From the NCBI RefSeq assembly GCF_011601275.1, contig NZ_JAAOLY010000017.1, positions 1 through 64,000 on the forward strand: a DNA stretch of 64,000 bases, read 5' to 3'. The notes below the pieces were generated by a model. It was not told the origin of the DNA and ran no database searches. It saw only the letters and a list, made by a program, of their open reading frames with translations. Below, one piece after another: positions 17,149-25,668 of the stretch. The stretch is from Janthinobacterium lividum (lineage in GTDB: Bacteria > Pseudomonadota > Gammaproteobacteria > Burkholderiales > Burkholderiaceae_D). Position 1 is the stretch's first letter. Every line of letters begins with the position of its first letter. The position numbers and the translations under genes are program-made.

Positions 17149-18081
17149 TTAAGAATGGCCGTCGCCGGACGGATCGGGCATGTTCATCAGCAGGCAGGAG
17201 CGGAATTTCGACGGCGACATCTGCTTGTGCGCCAAAAACTGGCGGTTGAAATTGGAAAGGTTGTTGAAGCCCGTGCGGTAGCAGATATCGGTGACCTTCA
17301 TGTCTGTGTTCATCAGCAGTTCGCAGGCCAGCGCGATGCGCTCCTGGTTCACGTATTGAATGAACGAGGTGCCCGTATGCTTGCGGAAGAAACGCGTGAA
17401 TTTCAAGGTATTCATTTCCGCCACGTCAGCCACGTCCTGCTCGCAAAAATCGAGCGTGATGTTCTGCTTGATATACGCCAGCACCAGGTTGATGGTCGAC
17501 GACATGTAGCGGCCCGCCTGCGCCAGATAAGTGACGCTGGCCAGGGGCCGCCGTTCGCGGCAGTCGCACAGCTCGCCGAACAGGCGCGTAAACAGTTCGA
17601 CCCGGCGCAAGCCCTGCGCCGTCGTCAATTCCTTCATCAGCGGCACCAGGCGCAGGCCCAGCGCATCGGGAAATTGCAAGCCCCTGCCAGCCTCGCCCAG
17701 CAGGGCTTTCAGGGGCGCCATTTCCGGGAACAGCAGCGCGCACCGTTCGATGAAGTCGCTGGAAAACTGCAGCACCAGGTCGCGCTCGGGCAAGACCACG
17801 CCTTCCGGCAGTTCGCTGACCCAGTTGTGCGGCAGATTCGGCCCCGTCAGGATCAGATTACCCGCCCCGTAACTGCCGATATGGTCGCCGATAAAAAATT
17901 TGCCGTTTGACGTGATGATGAAGTGCAGTTCGTACTCGGGATGAAAATGCCACTTCGCCACCGTGTGCGGAAAGCCGTGCGCCCACGCGCGAAACGATTC
18001 GTGGATCGGTTTGTGGATCAGTTCCAGGTCAGGCGTCACGGCAGTTCCTTGCGCGGTCTCGTTGCCAGCTATTCTAACCAC
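17149..18081 (-). CDS. AraC-family transcriptional regulator
   Basis: Up to 310 residues. The N-terminal half is a cupin sensor domain (WHFHPEYELHFIITSNGKFF, then SYGAGNLILTGPNLPHNW); the C-terminal 100 residues hold two helix-turn-helix motifs (FCEQDVADVAEMNTLKFTRFFRKHTG, then ACELLMNTDMKVTDICYRTGFNNLSNFNRQF). Its position inside the polyol operon, between the ATPase and xylulokinase genes, points to control of that operon by the transported polyol. The GTG start at 18081 overlaps the ATPase gene by eight bases; a GTG at 18039 would give 296 residues without overlap. No ATG is available near the N-terminus. Confidence 0.88.
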   Translation of the reverse strand: MVRIAGNETAQGTAVTPDLELIHKPIHESFRAWAHGFPHTVAKWHFHPEYELHFIITSNGKFFIGDHIGSYGAGNLILTGPNLPHNWVSELPEGVVLPERDLVLQFSSDFIERCALLFPEMAPLKALLGEAGRGLQFPDALGLRLVPLMKELTTAQGLRRVELFTRLFGELCDCRERRPLASVTYLAQAGRYMSSTINLVLAYIKQNITLDFCEQDVADVAEMNTLKFTRFFRKHTGTSFIQYVNQERIALACELLMNTDMKVTDICYRTGFNNLSNFNRQFLAHKQMSPSKFRSCLLMNMPDPSGDGHS

Positions 18082-19198
18082 TTACCTGGGCACTGAGCGC
18101 CAAAGCCAGACCGCTGTCGGCGTCGAACAGGTGCATGTGCTCTTCATCGAAGGCCAGCGCCAGGGTCTGCCCCACCTGCGCCGCGCTGCTGGCCGCATTC
18201 GCCGGCAGCAGGGCCGACAGGCTCAGGGCCCCGCACTGGAAGCTGATCAGCGCTTCGGCGCCCAGCAGCTCGACCAGGTCGATCACGCACGCCAGGCCAT
18301 GCGTGCCTGGCTGCTCCTGCGGCAGCGCCACGCGCAAATGATTTGGCCGCAGGCCGAACACCACGCGCGCCCCCGCCCGCAGCGCCGCGAAGCGGGAGGA
18401 AATCAATGGCCAGCGGTAGCCGGCGCACACGAGCACCGTTTTCCCGCCGTCTTTTTCGACGACGCCATCGATGAAATTCATGGCAGGCGTGCCGATGAAC
18501 CCCGCCGCGAACAGGGTGCGCGGATGGTTGTACAGCTGCGCCGGCGTGCCGATCTGCTCGATATGTCCGCCCTTCATCAGCACCACCCGGTCGGCCAGGG
18601 TCATGGCTTCGAGCTGGTCGTGCGTGACGTACAGTGTGGTGGTACGCAGGCGGCGGTGCAGGCGCTTGATGTCGGCGCGCAGCTGCGCGCGCAGCTTGGC
18701 GTCCAGGTTCGACAGCGGTTCGTCGAACAGGAACACCTGTGGCGTCTTGATCATGGCGCGCGCAATGGCCGTGCGCTGCTGCTGGCCGCCCGACATGGCA
18801 CGCGGCTTGCGTTCCAGCAGGCTGTCCAGGCTGAGGATGGCCGCCACCTCGCGCACGCGGCGCTCGATCTCGTCGTTCGGCACCTTCAGGCGGCGCAGGC
18901 CGAAGGCGATATTGTCGTACACCGTCATGTGCGGATACAGCGCGTAGTTCTGGAACACCATCGCCACGTTGCGCGCGCGGGGCGGCAAATCGTTGACGAT
19001 GGCGCCGCCGATGTGCAGCTCGCCGCCGCTGATGTCTTCCAGGCCCGCGATCATGCGCAGCAGAGTCGACTTGCCGCAGCCCGATGGCCCCAGCAGGACG
19101 ATGAATTCGCCGTCATCGATTTCCAGGTCGAACGGCTGCAGCACGGCCGTCTTCTGGTCATAAGTCTTGTGCAGCTGCCTGCAAGCGATGTTTGCCAT
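18074..19198 (-). CDS. sugar/polyol ABC transporter ATPase (MalK/SmoK type)
   Basis: 374-residue ATPase of a carbohydrate importer. Walker A is GPSGCGKST (about 37-45), the Q-loop lies at MVFQNYALYPHMTVYDNIAFG, the signature is MSGGQQQRTAIARA, Walker B is VFLFDEPLSNLD and the H-loop is YVTHDQLEAMTLADR. After residue 235 comes the OB-fold regulatory domain typical of MalK/UgpC/SmoK. I chose the ATG at 19198, two bases after the dehydrogenase stop, because the protein then opens with the usual MANIACRQLHKTY. It serves the two permeases encoded upstream in this operon. Confidence 0.9.
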   Translation of the reverse strand: MANIACRQLHKTYDQKTAVLQPFDLEIDDGEFIVLLGPSGCGKSTLLRMIAGLEDISGGELHIGGAIVNDLPPRARNVAMVFQNYALYPHMTVYDNIAFGLRRLKVPNDEIERRVREVAAILSLDSLLERKPRAMSGGQQQRTAIARAMIKTPQVFLFDEPLSNLDAKLRAQLRADIKRLHRRLRTTTLYVTHDQLEAMTLADRVVLMKGGHIEQIGTPAQLYNHPRTLFAAGFIGTPAMNFIDGVVEKDGGKTVLVCAGYRWPLISSRFAALRAGARVVFGLRPNHLRVALPQEQPGTHGLACVIDLVELLGAEALISFQCGALSLSALLPANAASSAAQVGQTLALAFDEEHMHLFDADSGLALALSAQVSG

Positions 19199-19200
19199 GA

Positions 19201-20241
19201 TCAGTCTCCTGCCAGTTCGATCTGGATCTTGACGTCGCGCGGATGGCCCTTGGCCGCTTCCTCGAACGCCTGCACGCCGTCGGCAAAGCCGAAGGTACGC
19301 GAAATGAAGGGCTTCACGTCGATCTTGCCCGAGGCCAGCAAGGCGATGGCGCGCGGGAAGATGTTCGCGTAGCGGAAGACGGATTCGATGCGTACTTCCT
19401 TTGCCTGGATGGCGACGATATCGAAAGGGACGTGCTCGGGCGGCATGCCGACCAGCACCAGGCAGCCGTTCGGGCACAGCAGGTCGACGATATTGTCGTA
19501 GGCGCGCATGCTGCCGCTGGCCTCGAAAACGATGTCGGCGCCCCAGCCTTCCGTCAGCGTGCGCACCGTGTCAGCCAGGCTGGCCTGGCGCACGTCTACC
19601 GTGGTCACGGCGGGATTGTCCGCGAACAGGGCCAGCTTTTCCGGCACCAGGTCGGCCAGGATCACGCGCGAGCAGCCGCCCGCCAGCGCGGCCAGCGCAT
19701 TCATGGCGCCGATGGTGCCGGCGCCGATCACCACGGCCACGTCGCCCGGCTTGATGGCCGCCTTCTTGGCCGCCTGCAGGCCGATGGCCAGCGGTTCGAC
19801 GATGGCGCCTTCGCCAAAACTGACGTTGTCGGGCAGCCTGAAGGTAAAGGCGGCCGGATGCACGACGTACGGCGTGAGGCAGCCGTGGATGGGCGGCGTG
19901 GCCCAGAAGCGCACGGCGGGGTCCAGGTTGTACAGGCCGCGCATGGTGGCCGGCGAATCGAACTGCGGCACGCCAGGCTCCATGCAGACCCGGTCGCCCA
20001 CCTTCAGGTGCGTGACTTCCGCGCCCACTTCCGCCACCACGCCGGAAGCCTCGTGACCGAGCACCATCGGCGCTTCGACGGCGAAGGGGCCGATCTTGCC
20101 ATGTTTGAAGTAATGCACGTCACTGCCGCAGATACCCACGGTATGAATCTTGATTTTCACGTCGCGCGGGCCGACAACGAGCGGCACGTCGATGTCGCGC
20201 AGGGTGATGGAATGCGCTTGTTCCAGTACGAGTGCTTGCAT
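19201..20241 (-). CDS. zinc-dependent polyol (xylitol/sorbitol-type) dehydrogenase
   Basis: 346-residue medium-chain dehydrogenase. Catalytic-zinc features are [13 protein letters not shown] (Cys-Gly-x-Asp) and [12 protein letters not shown]. The NAD-binding fold carries [15 protein letters not shown] (about 172-186). The lobe normally holding four structural-zinc cysteines reads [20 protein letters not shown] and lacks them, as in sorbitol/xylitol dehydrogenases. With a xylulokinase in the same operon, the most economical reaction is xylitol (or D-arabitol) plus NAD giving D-xylulose. Sorbitol to fructose is possible but would not need xylulokinase. Neighbours: 11 bases after the permease stop, 2 bases before the ATPase start. 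Confidence 0.87.
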   Translation of the reverse strand: MQALVLEQAHSITLRDIDVPLVVGPRDVKIKIHTVGICGSDVHYFKHGKIGPFAVEAPMVLGHEASGVVAEVGAEVTHLKVGDRVCMEPGVPQFDSPATMRGLYNLDPAVRFWATPPIHGCLTPYVVHPAAFTFRLPDNVSFGEGAIVEPLAIGLQAAKKAAIKPGDVAVVIGAGTIGAMNALAALAGGCSRVILADLVPEKLALFADNPAVTTVDVRQASLADTVRTLTEGWGADIVFEASGSMRAYDNIVDLLCPNGCLVLVGMPPEHVPFDIVAIQAKEVRIESVFRYANIFPRAIALLASGKIDVKPFISRTFGFADGVQAFEEAAKGHPRDVKIQIELAGD

Positions 20242-20252
20242 GATGGGATTCC

Positions 20253-21080
20253 TTATTTATGTTTGAGCATGGAGTTGAGCAACCGTCCCAGGATGCCGAC
20301 GAACAGCAGCGGCGGCAGCGCCAGCAGCACGGTGGAAGCGTTCACCACGCCCCACGGCACTTCCTGGCCCATCGAGGTAAAGGCCGATGCCACCACGGGC
20401 AGGGTCATGCTCTTCGACGAGGTGAGCGCCAGCGCGATCATCAGTTCATTCCAGACCAGCACGAAGCTGAAGACGATGCCGCCCATCAGGGTTTTGGAGG
20501 CCACCGGCAGGGCCACGTACCAGAACACCTGGTAAGGGCCGTAGCCATCGAGCGCGGCCGCTTCCTCGATCTCCTTCGGAATGCGGGCAAACGCGGGAAT
20601 CGACAGCCAGATGATGGTCGACAGGGTCACCAGCAGATACGTCACCACCATCGACAGGCGCGAGTCGTACAGGCCCAAGTCGATCCAGATCGAGATCAGC
20701 GGAATGGCCACGGCGACGGGTGGCAAAAAGCGCAGCGACAGCAGGAAGAACTGGATATCCTTCTTGGCCGGAATCGGATAGCGGGCGATCGCATACGCGG
20801 CCGGCACGCCCAGCACGGCGCCCAGCAGCACGGCCACGCCGACGATGGCCACGCTGTTGCCCAGTCCCGTCAGCACTTCGGGACTGGCCAGCACCTGCTG
20901 GTAATTGGCCAGTGTCGGGTTGAAGAAAAAGCGCGGCACGGGCGTGACGATGTCCATCAGCTCCTTGAAGGAATTGAGCACGGCCCACAGGATGGGGAAC
21001 AGCGCCACCAGGATAATCACGGTGGTGATGGCAGTGGTGGCGGCATGGTCCACGCCGCGCCGGATAGTCAGTTTTCCCAT
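20253..21080 (-). CDS. sugar/polyol ABC transporter permease (MalG type)
   Basis: 275-residue inner-membrane permease with six predicted helices, the first [25 protein letters not shown]. The EAA loop that docks the ATPase reads [21 protein letters not shown] (about 185-205). The ATG at 21080 overlaps the end of the partner permease gene by 13 bases. It is the MalG/SmoG-like half of the heterodimeric channel. Length and helix layout fit the family. Confidence 0.9.
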   Translation of the reverse strand: MGKLTIRRGVDHAATTAITTVIILVALFPILWAVLNSFKELMDIVTPVPRFFFNPTLANYQQVLASPEVLTGLGNSVAIVGVAVLLGAVLGVPAAYAIARYPIPAKKDIQFFLLSLRFLPPVAVAIPLISIWIDLGLYDSRLSMVVTYLLVTLSTIIWLSIPAFARIPKEIEEAAALDGYGPYQVFWYVALPVASKTLMGGIVFSFVLVWNELMIALALTSSKSMTLPVVASAFTSMGQEVPWGVVNASTVLLALPPLLFVGILGRLLNSMLKHK

Positions 21081-21958
21081 TTGGCGACTCGCTTCCAGAG
21101 CAGGGTGAATATTACTGTCGTGGCCAGCATCATCAGCACGGCCATGCTGGACGCGTACGACACCTTGCCCATCAGGCCGATGCCCTGCGCATAGGCGTAC
21201 ATGTCCAGGGTTTCGGTGGAGATGCCGGGGCCGCCCTTGGTCATCACGTAGATCAGGTCGAACGAGCGCAATGACTCGACCATCTTGATGAACACGAGGC
21301 TCATGATGGGCACCTTCAGCATGGGCAGCGCGATATACGCATACACCTGGAGCGTGCTGGCGTAATCGAGGCGCGCCGCTTCCAGCGGTTCGCCGGGCAG
21401 GGTTTCCAGCAGCTTCAGGATCACGGCGCCGAAGAACAGGCCCCACTGCCAGATGTCGACCAGCGCCACCGCGTACAGGGCCGTGGCGGGATCGGACAGC
21501 AGCGCCGTGCCGCCCAGTCCCACGCATTCGAGCATCCAGTTGAGGATGCCCATCAGCGGCGAGTACATGAACTTCCAGATGAAGGCGGCCGACACGCGCG
21601 GCAGCAGCACGGGCACGATCAAGAGCAGCGCGATGACGTCACGCGCGCGTCCCTTGACTTTCTCGAACAGGAACACGGCCAGCAGCACGCCGACGAGCAG
21701 CGAGCCAGCCACGGTGACGACTTCCCAGACGGCCGACACCTGCACGGCATTGACGAAGCGGCGGTCGCCGAACAGGCGCAGAAAATTGGCAAAGCCGACG
21801 TAATCGCTGTCGCTGTAGCGCAGCACGCGGTTTTGCAGGGCCAGGTTGATGGCGGCGATGCTGGGCACCAGGCCCAGGATCAGCAGGACCAGCAGCGGCA
21901 GGGTCAGGAAGACGGCCGGCAGCCAGGTGTGGCGTTTTTTACGGATGGTATGTGGCAT
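21068..21958 (-). CDS. sugar/polyol ABC transporter permease (MalF type)
   Basis: 296-residue membrane protein: first helix PAVFLTLPLLVLLILGLVPS, then five more. The EAA-type loop is LEAARLDYASTLQVYAYIALPML (about 195-217), and YVMTKGGPGISTETLDMYAY lies near the end, both characteristic of CUT1-family permeases. It pairs with the permease whose start it overlaps. It follows the binding-protein gene by 91 bases, a gap in which I see no clear promoter or terminator. Confidence 0.9.
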   Translation of the reverse strand: MPHTIRKKRHTWLPAVFLTLPLLVLLILGLVPSIAAINLALQNRVLRYSDSDYVGFANFLRLFGDRRFVNAVQVSAVWEVVTVAGSLLVGVLLAVFLFEKVKGRARDVIALLLIVPVLLPRVSAAFIWKFMYSPLMGILNWMLECVGLGGTALLSDPATALYAVALVDIWQWGLFFGAVILKLLETLPGEPLEAARLDYASTLQVYAYIALPMLKVPIMSLVFIKMVESLRSFDLIYVMTKGGPGISTETLDMYAYAQGIGLMGKVSYASSMAVLMMLATTVIFTLLWKRVAKWEN

Positions 21959-22049
21959 GGGGGAGACTCTCGCAACGGACTGTCAGGCACAGGGAAGCTG
22001 GCCGCCGCCTTGACGGGCGACGGCTACACGGCAGGCGGCTTACTGCGGC

Positions 22050-23321
22050 TTACTTTCTTTTGCTGGCCCGCTGCATCACTTCCGTCGCGTACTCATTCGC
22101 CTCATCGAGCGCGCTTTGCACGTCGCCGCGCGTGCCCGTAAACACTTCCTCCAGCACGACGCCCAGGTTGTCGCCGATGTCCGGCCATTCGGGGCTAGGC
22201 CAGATGGTCACGCGCGAGACGGGCGTGGTATCCGTCAGGCCCGCCTGGATCTGCGGCTTGACGTGCTTGCGGAAGTAGTCGCTGTTGATGGTGCTGGTGC
22301 GGTTGTAGTCGCTGAAGACGTTATCCTTCAGGCGTGCCTGTTCCTGCTCCTTGCCGGTGGCAAAGGCGATGAACTTGCCGGCCGCCTGGCGCGTGCATTC
22401 GTCCTTGGCGCCCGAAGTGGAAATGGCCAGGCCGTGGCCATACGCGGCCGATGCCAGCGGCGCGGGCGGGCGCACATAGCCCACCTTGTCGACCACCGAG
22501 GATTTTTTCGGGTCTTCCATCCAGTCGGCGAACGGCGTCGACTCGATCATGAAAGCCACCTTGCCCGACCTGAATGCTTCGAGCGCGTTGCTCCAGTCGT
22601 AGGTGACGCCGCCCGGCGGCGAATACTTGAACAGCTCGCGGTACAGGGTGGTGGCCTTGACGGCTTGCGGTGAATTAAAGGCGGGCACGCCGTTGTTTTC
22701 CCACTTGCCGCCGGCGGCCAGCATGAACGGCGCCCAGCGCCACACATTCATGCCCGAGCCGCGCTGGCCCCGCGCCGCCCAACCATACACGTTCGGCGGA
22801 TTATTCATTTTCTTGACGGCGGCGACCAGTTCGTCGAGCGTCTTCGGCACGGCGATGCCAGCCTTTTCCAGCAGGTCGCGGCGGTAGAACAGGAAATCGC
22901 TGCCGCCGATCAGGGGCGCGAAATACGCCACGCCCTTGTACGAGGCGACGGCGCGGCGGCCCGGCAGGAAGTCGTCGTAGTCGGCGTCCTTGGGCAGGTA
23001 TTTGAGCAGGGGGACGACCCAGCCGGCCGTGGCGAATTCGGCCACGTTGGCTTCGTCGATGTAATAGATCTGGTAGGAGCCGGCCTTGGTGGAAGCGTCG
23101 AGGCGGGCTTTCGAGCGGCGGTCGTTTTCGCCGAAATAGCTGATTTGTACCTTGGTGCCGCTTTTCTTTTCATACTCGGCGAGGGTCTTTTCCATCACCG
23201 TCAGGCCCAGGCTTTTTTGCGCCAGCACCTTGATCACGGGCACCGAGCAGCTTTGCGCCGAGGCGTCTGCAAACCCGGCGGACATGAGGGCGCCCCATGC
23301 AACAGCAGTCATGATTTTCAT
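22050..23321 (-). CDS. extracellular sugar/polyol-binding protein of ABC importer
   Basis: 423-residue periplasmic binding protein, first gene of the minus-strand operon. A signal peptide runs to about residue 22 (GALMSAGFADASAQS). The mature chain has cluster-B binding-protein features: VMEKTLAEYEKKSGTKVQISYFGENDRR, IYYIDEANVAEFATAGWVVPL and GGSDFLFYRRDLLEKAGI. It should deliver the polyol to the two permeases. Substrate is inferred from neighbours (polyol dehydrogenase and xylulokinase): xylitol or arabitol. GGAG lies eight bases before the start, immediately beyond a large dyad in the leader. Confidence 0.88.
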   Translation of the reverse strand: MKIMTAVAWGALMSAGFADASAQSCSVPVIKVLAQKSLGLTVMEKTLAEYEKKSGTKVQISYFGENDRRSKARLDASTKAGSYQIYYIDEANVAEFATAGWVVPLLKYLPKDADYDDFLPGRRAVASYKGVAYFAPLIGGSDFLFYRRDLLEKAGIAVPKTLDELVAAVKKMNNPPNVYGWAARGQRGSGMNVWRWAPFMLAAGGKWENNGVPAFNSPQAVKATTLYRELFKYSPPGGVTYDWSNALEAFRSGKVAFMIESTPFADWMEDPKKSSVVDKVGYVRPPAPLASAAYGHGLAISTSGAKDECTRQAAGKFIAFATGKEQEQARLKDNVFSDYNRTSTINSDYFRKHVKPQIQAGLTDTTPVSRVTIWPSPEWPDIGDNLGVVLEEVFTGTRGDVQSALDEANEYATEVMQRASKRK

Positions 23322-23333
23322 AACACGTCTCCA

Positions 23334-23378
23334 TTTTTATAGTCCGGCGGTTTTCCACCGGTATGCCAACTATAAAAA
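23334..23378. promoter_or_regulatory. nested dyad in the leader of the pentitol operon
   Basis: Perfect 10-bp arms TTTTTATAGT (23334-23343) and ACTATAAAAA (23369-23378) enclose a second, imperfect inverted repeat (CCGGCGG TTTT CCACCGG, 23344-23361). On the minus strand it ends directly before the ribosome site of the binding-protein gene. It could be the AraC operator or an mRNA hairpin that gates ribosome access. Confidence 0.5.
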
Positions 23379-23500
23379 CAAAGCCCATCTGCCACCACTG
23401 CAAAAGCGGCGAGTTTTCAAATACTATTTTTCAGCAAAAAGACATCCATGCCGGCCGCGACGGGCTGGTATTTTTTACCACACACAATATATAAAGCCGC

Positions 23501-23529
23501 TTGATTTATTAATTAGCCGAGCGTATATT
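23501..23529 (+). promoter_or_regulatory. promoter of the fructose operon
   Basis: TTGATT (23501-23506), a 17-base spacer and TATATT (23524-23529), 86 bases before the frcB start. Both boxes are fair matches to sigma-70. The region between here and the divergent operon is A/T-rich (ACAATATATAAAG at 23484-23496) and probably carries the regulator sites, which I could not define. Confidence 0.45.
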
Positions 23530-23614
23530 TGGCTCGGGCACCGCATTGACGGCCGCCCCCAGGCCGAGGCAATCGCCTCCCGGTAAAAAATAAATAGATT
23601 CTGGAGACAACACA

Positions 23615-24607
23615 ATGAACGTCAAACAATGCATCGCACTGGCTATCCTGACGGCAGCCGGCGGCGCCGCCATGGCTGAGGAACCGATCGTCGGCCTGAT
23701 CACCAAGACCGATACCAACCCCTTCTTCGTGAAGATGAAAGAAGGCGCGCAGCAACGCGCAAAACTGAAGGGCGCCAAGCTGTTGACGGCGGCCGGACGC
23801 GCCGACGGCGACAACGCCGGCCAGGTCACGGCGATCGAGAACATGGTGGCCGCCGGCGCCAAGGCGATCATGATCACACCGAGCGATTCGAAAGCCATCG
23901 TGCCGGCCATCAAGAAGGCGCGCGCCGCCGGCGTGCTGGTGATCGCCCTCGACAGCCCGACCGAGCCGCAGGACGCCACCGACGCGCTGTTCGCCACCGA
24001 CAACTACAAGGCCGGCTTGCTGATCGGCCAATACGCCAAGGCCGCCTTCGCCGGCAAGCCCGTCAAGATCGCCATGCTGGACTTGTTCCCCGGCCATCCT
24101 GTGGGGATAGCCCGCCACAACGGTTTCCTGGCCGGCTACGGCGCGCCGGGCATCAGCGCCAAGACCGTCGGACCGGCGAAAACCGCCGACGTGGTGTGCA
24201 TGGCGGACAGCTTCGGCGACCAGGGCAAGGGCCAGACGGCGATGGAAAACTGCCTGCAGAAAAATCCCGACATCAATCTCGTGTACACCATCAACGAGCC
24301 GGCCGCCGCCGGCGCCTACAAGGCGCTCAAGGCCGTGGGCAAGGAAAAGAACGTGATGATCGTCTCCGTCGACGGCGGCTGCGCCGGCGTGCGCGACGTC
24401 AAGGCCGGCGTCATCGCCGCGACCTCGCAGCAGTATCCGCTGAACATGGCAGGCCTGGGCGTCGAAGCCGGCGTCGAGTACGCCAAGAACGGGAAGAAGG
24501 CCAGCGGCTACGTCGACACCGGCGTCACCCTGATCAGCGACAAGCAGCAAGCGGGCGTCGAGAGCCGCGACACGGCGTTCGGCCTGAACTCCTGCTGGGG
24601 TAAATAA
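23615..24607 (+). CDS. frcB: fructose ABC transporter periplasmic binding protein
   Basis: 330-residue periplasmic binding protein of the ribose/FrcB class. A signal peptide ends at GGAAMAEE. The mature N-terminus IVGLITKTDTNPFFVKMKEG is the typical start of cluster-B sugar-binding proteins, followed by AGQVTAIENMVAAGAKAIMITPSDSKAIVPA and the hinge-region INEPAAAGAYKAL. It shows the FrcB-like LDLFPGHPVGIARHNGFLAGYG and SVDGGCAGV. It is the first gene of a plus-strand operon with a CUT2 permease, a single-domain ATPase, a mutarotase and a fructan hydrolase, so fructose is the expected ligand. GGAG lies 11 bases before the ATG. Confidence 0.85.
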   Translation: MNVKQCIALAILTAAGGAAMAEEPIVGLITKTDTNPFFVKMKEGAQQRAKLKGAKLLTAAGRADGDNAGQVTAIENMVAAGAKAIMITPSDSKAIVPAIKKARAAGVLVIALDSPTEPQDATDALFATDNYKAGLLIGQYAKAAFAGKPVKIAMLDLFPGHPVGIARHNGFLAGYGAPGISAKTVGPAKTADVVCMADSFGDQGKGQTAMENCLQKNPDINLVYTINEPAAAGAYKALKAVGKEKNVMIVSVDGGCAGVRDVKAGVIAATSQQYPLNMAGLGVEAGVEYAKNGKKASGYVDTGVTLISDKQQAGVESRDTAFGLNSCWGK

Positions 24608-24613
24608 ATCCAC

Positions 24614-24667
24614 GCAGGCGGCCGCGTTCGGCAAGGCTGCGTGCCTTGCCGGCGCGCGGCCGCCTGC
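24614..24667 (+). terminator. large two-tier hairpin between frcB and frcC
   Basis: Outer stem GCAGGCGGCCGCG (24614-24626) pairs perfectly with CGCGGCCGCCTGC (24655-24667); an inner stem GGCAAGGC (24630-24637) pairs with GCCTTGCC (24643-24650). TTTTT follows at 24675-24679. Such a structure after a binding-protein gene usually protects its mRNA and partly ends transcription, so that binding protein exceeds permease and ATPase. Confidence 0.75.
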
Positions 24668-24703
24668 GCGCCTCCTTTTTCCCCTCTTGAATATGGATAA
24701 CAG

Positions 24704-25663
24704 ATGCGTTCCACCGTCCCGACATTTATGCCGCCGCTCTCGAAACTGGGCCCGGTCATTGCCCTGCTCGCCGCCTGCGTGTTCTTTGCGTCGCAGAGCG
24801 ACCGCTTCCTCAGCAGCCAGAATTTTTCCCTGATCTTGCAGCAAGTCATGGTCGTCGGCATCATCGCCATCGGCCAGACCCTGATCATCCTGACCGCCGG
24901 CATCGACCTGTCCTGCGGCATGGCCATGGCGCTGGGCTCGGTCATCATGACCAAATTCGCCGTCGACCTCGGCATGAACCCCTATCTCGCGATAGGGTGC
25001 GGCATCGCCGTCACCGTGCTGATCGGCTTCATCAACGGCGCGCTGGTCACTTCGATCAAGCTGCCGGCGTTTATCGTCACGCTGGGCACGATGAACATTG
25101 CCTTCGCCGTCACGCAGCTGTACTCGCAGGCCCAAACCGTCACCGGCCTGCCGGAAGCGATGGGATTTTTCGGCAACACCTTCCAGCTCGGCCAGGCCAC
25201 CTTTACCTACGGCACCGTGCTGATGCTGGGCATGTACGTGTTGACCTGGCTGTACCTGCGCGAAACCGCGCCCGGCCGCCACCTGTACGCCGTCGGCAAC
25301 AATCCGGAAGCGGCCCGCCTGACCGGCATCGCCACGAATAAAGTTTTGCTGGGCGTCTACATGATCGCCGGGATGTGCTACGGCATCGCCGCGCTGATGT
25401 CCGTGGCGCGCATGGGCGTGGGCGACCCGCAAGGCGGCCAGACCGACAACCTCGACAGCATTACCGCCGTCGTGCTGGGAGGCACCAGCCTGTTCGGCGG
25501 GCGCGGCTCGATCATGGGCACCCTCGTCGGCGTGCTGATCGTCGGCGTGTTCCGCAACGGCCTGACCTTGATGGGCGTGTCCTCGGTGTACCAGATCCTG
25601 GTGACGGGCATCCTGGTCATCCTGGCCGTGACCACCGATCAACTGACACACAAGAAAGGTTGA
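24704..25663 (+). CDS. frcC: fructose ABC transporter permease
   Basis: 319-residue CUT2-family permease with eight to ten hydrophobic helices, starting with LGPVIALLAACVFFASQS. It has the family hallmarks IAIGQTLIILTAGIDLSCGM (about 65-84), LPAFIVTLGTMNIAFA, YAVGNNPEAARLTGI and the LGGTSLFGGRGSIMGTLVG loop (about 258-276) that contacts the ATPase. It forms the membrane channel for fructose together with the binding protein before it and the ATPase that starts six bases after its stop. Confidence 0.88.
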   Translation: MRSTVPTFMPPLSKLGPVIALLAACVFFASQSDRFLSSQNFSLILQQVMVVGIIAIGQTLIILTAGIDLSCGMAMALGSVIMTKFAVDLGMNPYLAIGCGIAVTVLIGFINGALVTSIKLPAFIVTLGTMNIAFAVTQLYSQAQTVTGLPEAMGFFGNTFQLGQATFTYGTVLMLGMYVLTWLYLRETAPGRHLYAVGNNPEAARLTGIATNKVLLGVYMIAGMCYGIAALMSVARMGVGDPQGGQTDNLDSITAVVLGGTSLFGGRGSIMGTLVGVLIVGVFRNGLTLMGVSSVYQILVTGILVILAVTTDQLTHKKG

Positions 25664-25668
25664 TAAGC

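Noticed and set aside
22050..23321. Glycerol-3-phosphate or maltose as substrate of the minus-strand importer.
   Set aside because: The polyol dehydrogenase and xylulokinase in the same operon make a pentitol far more likely.
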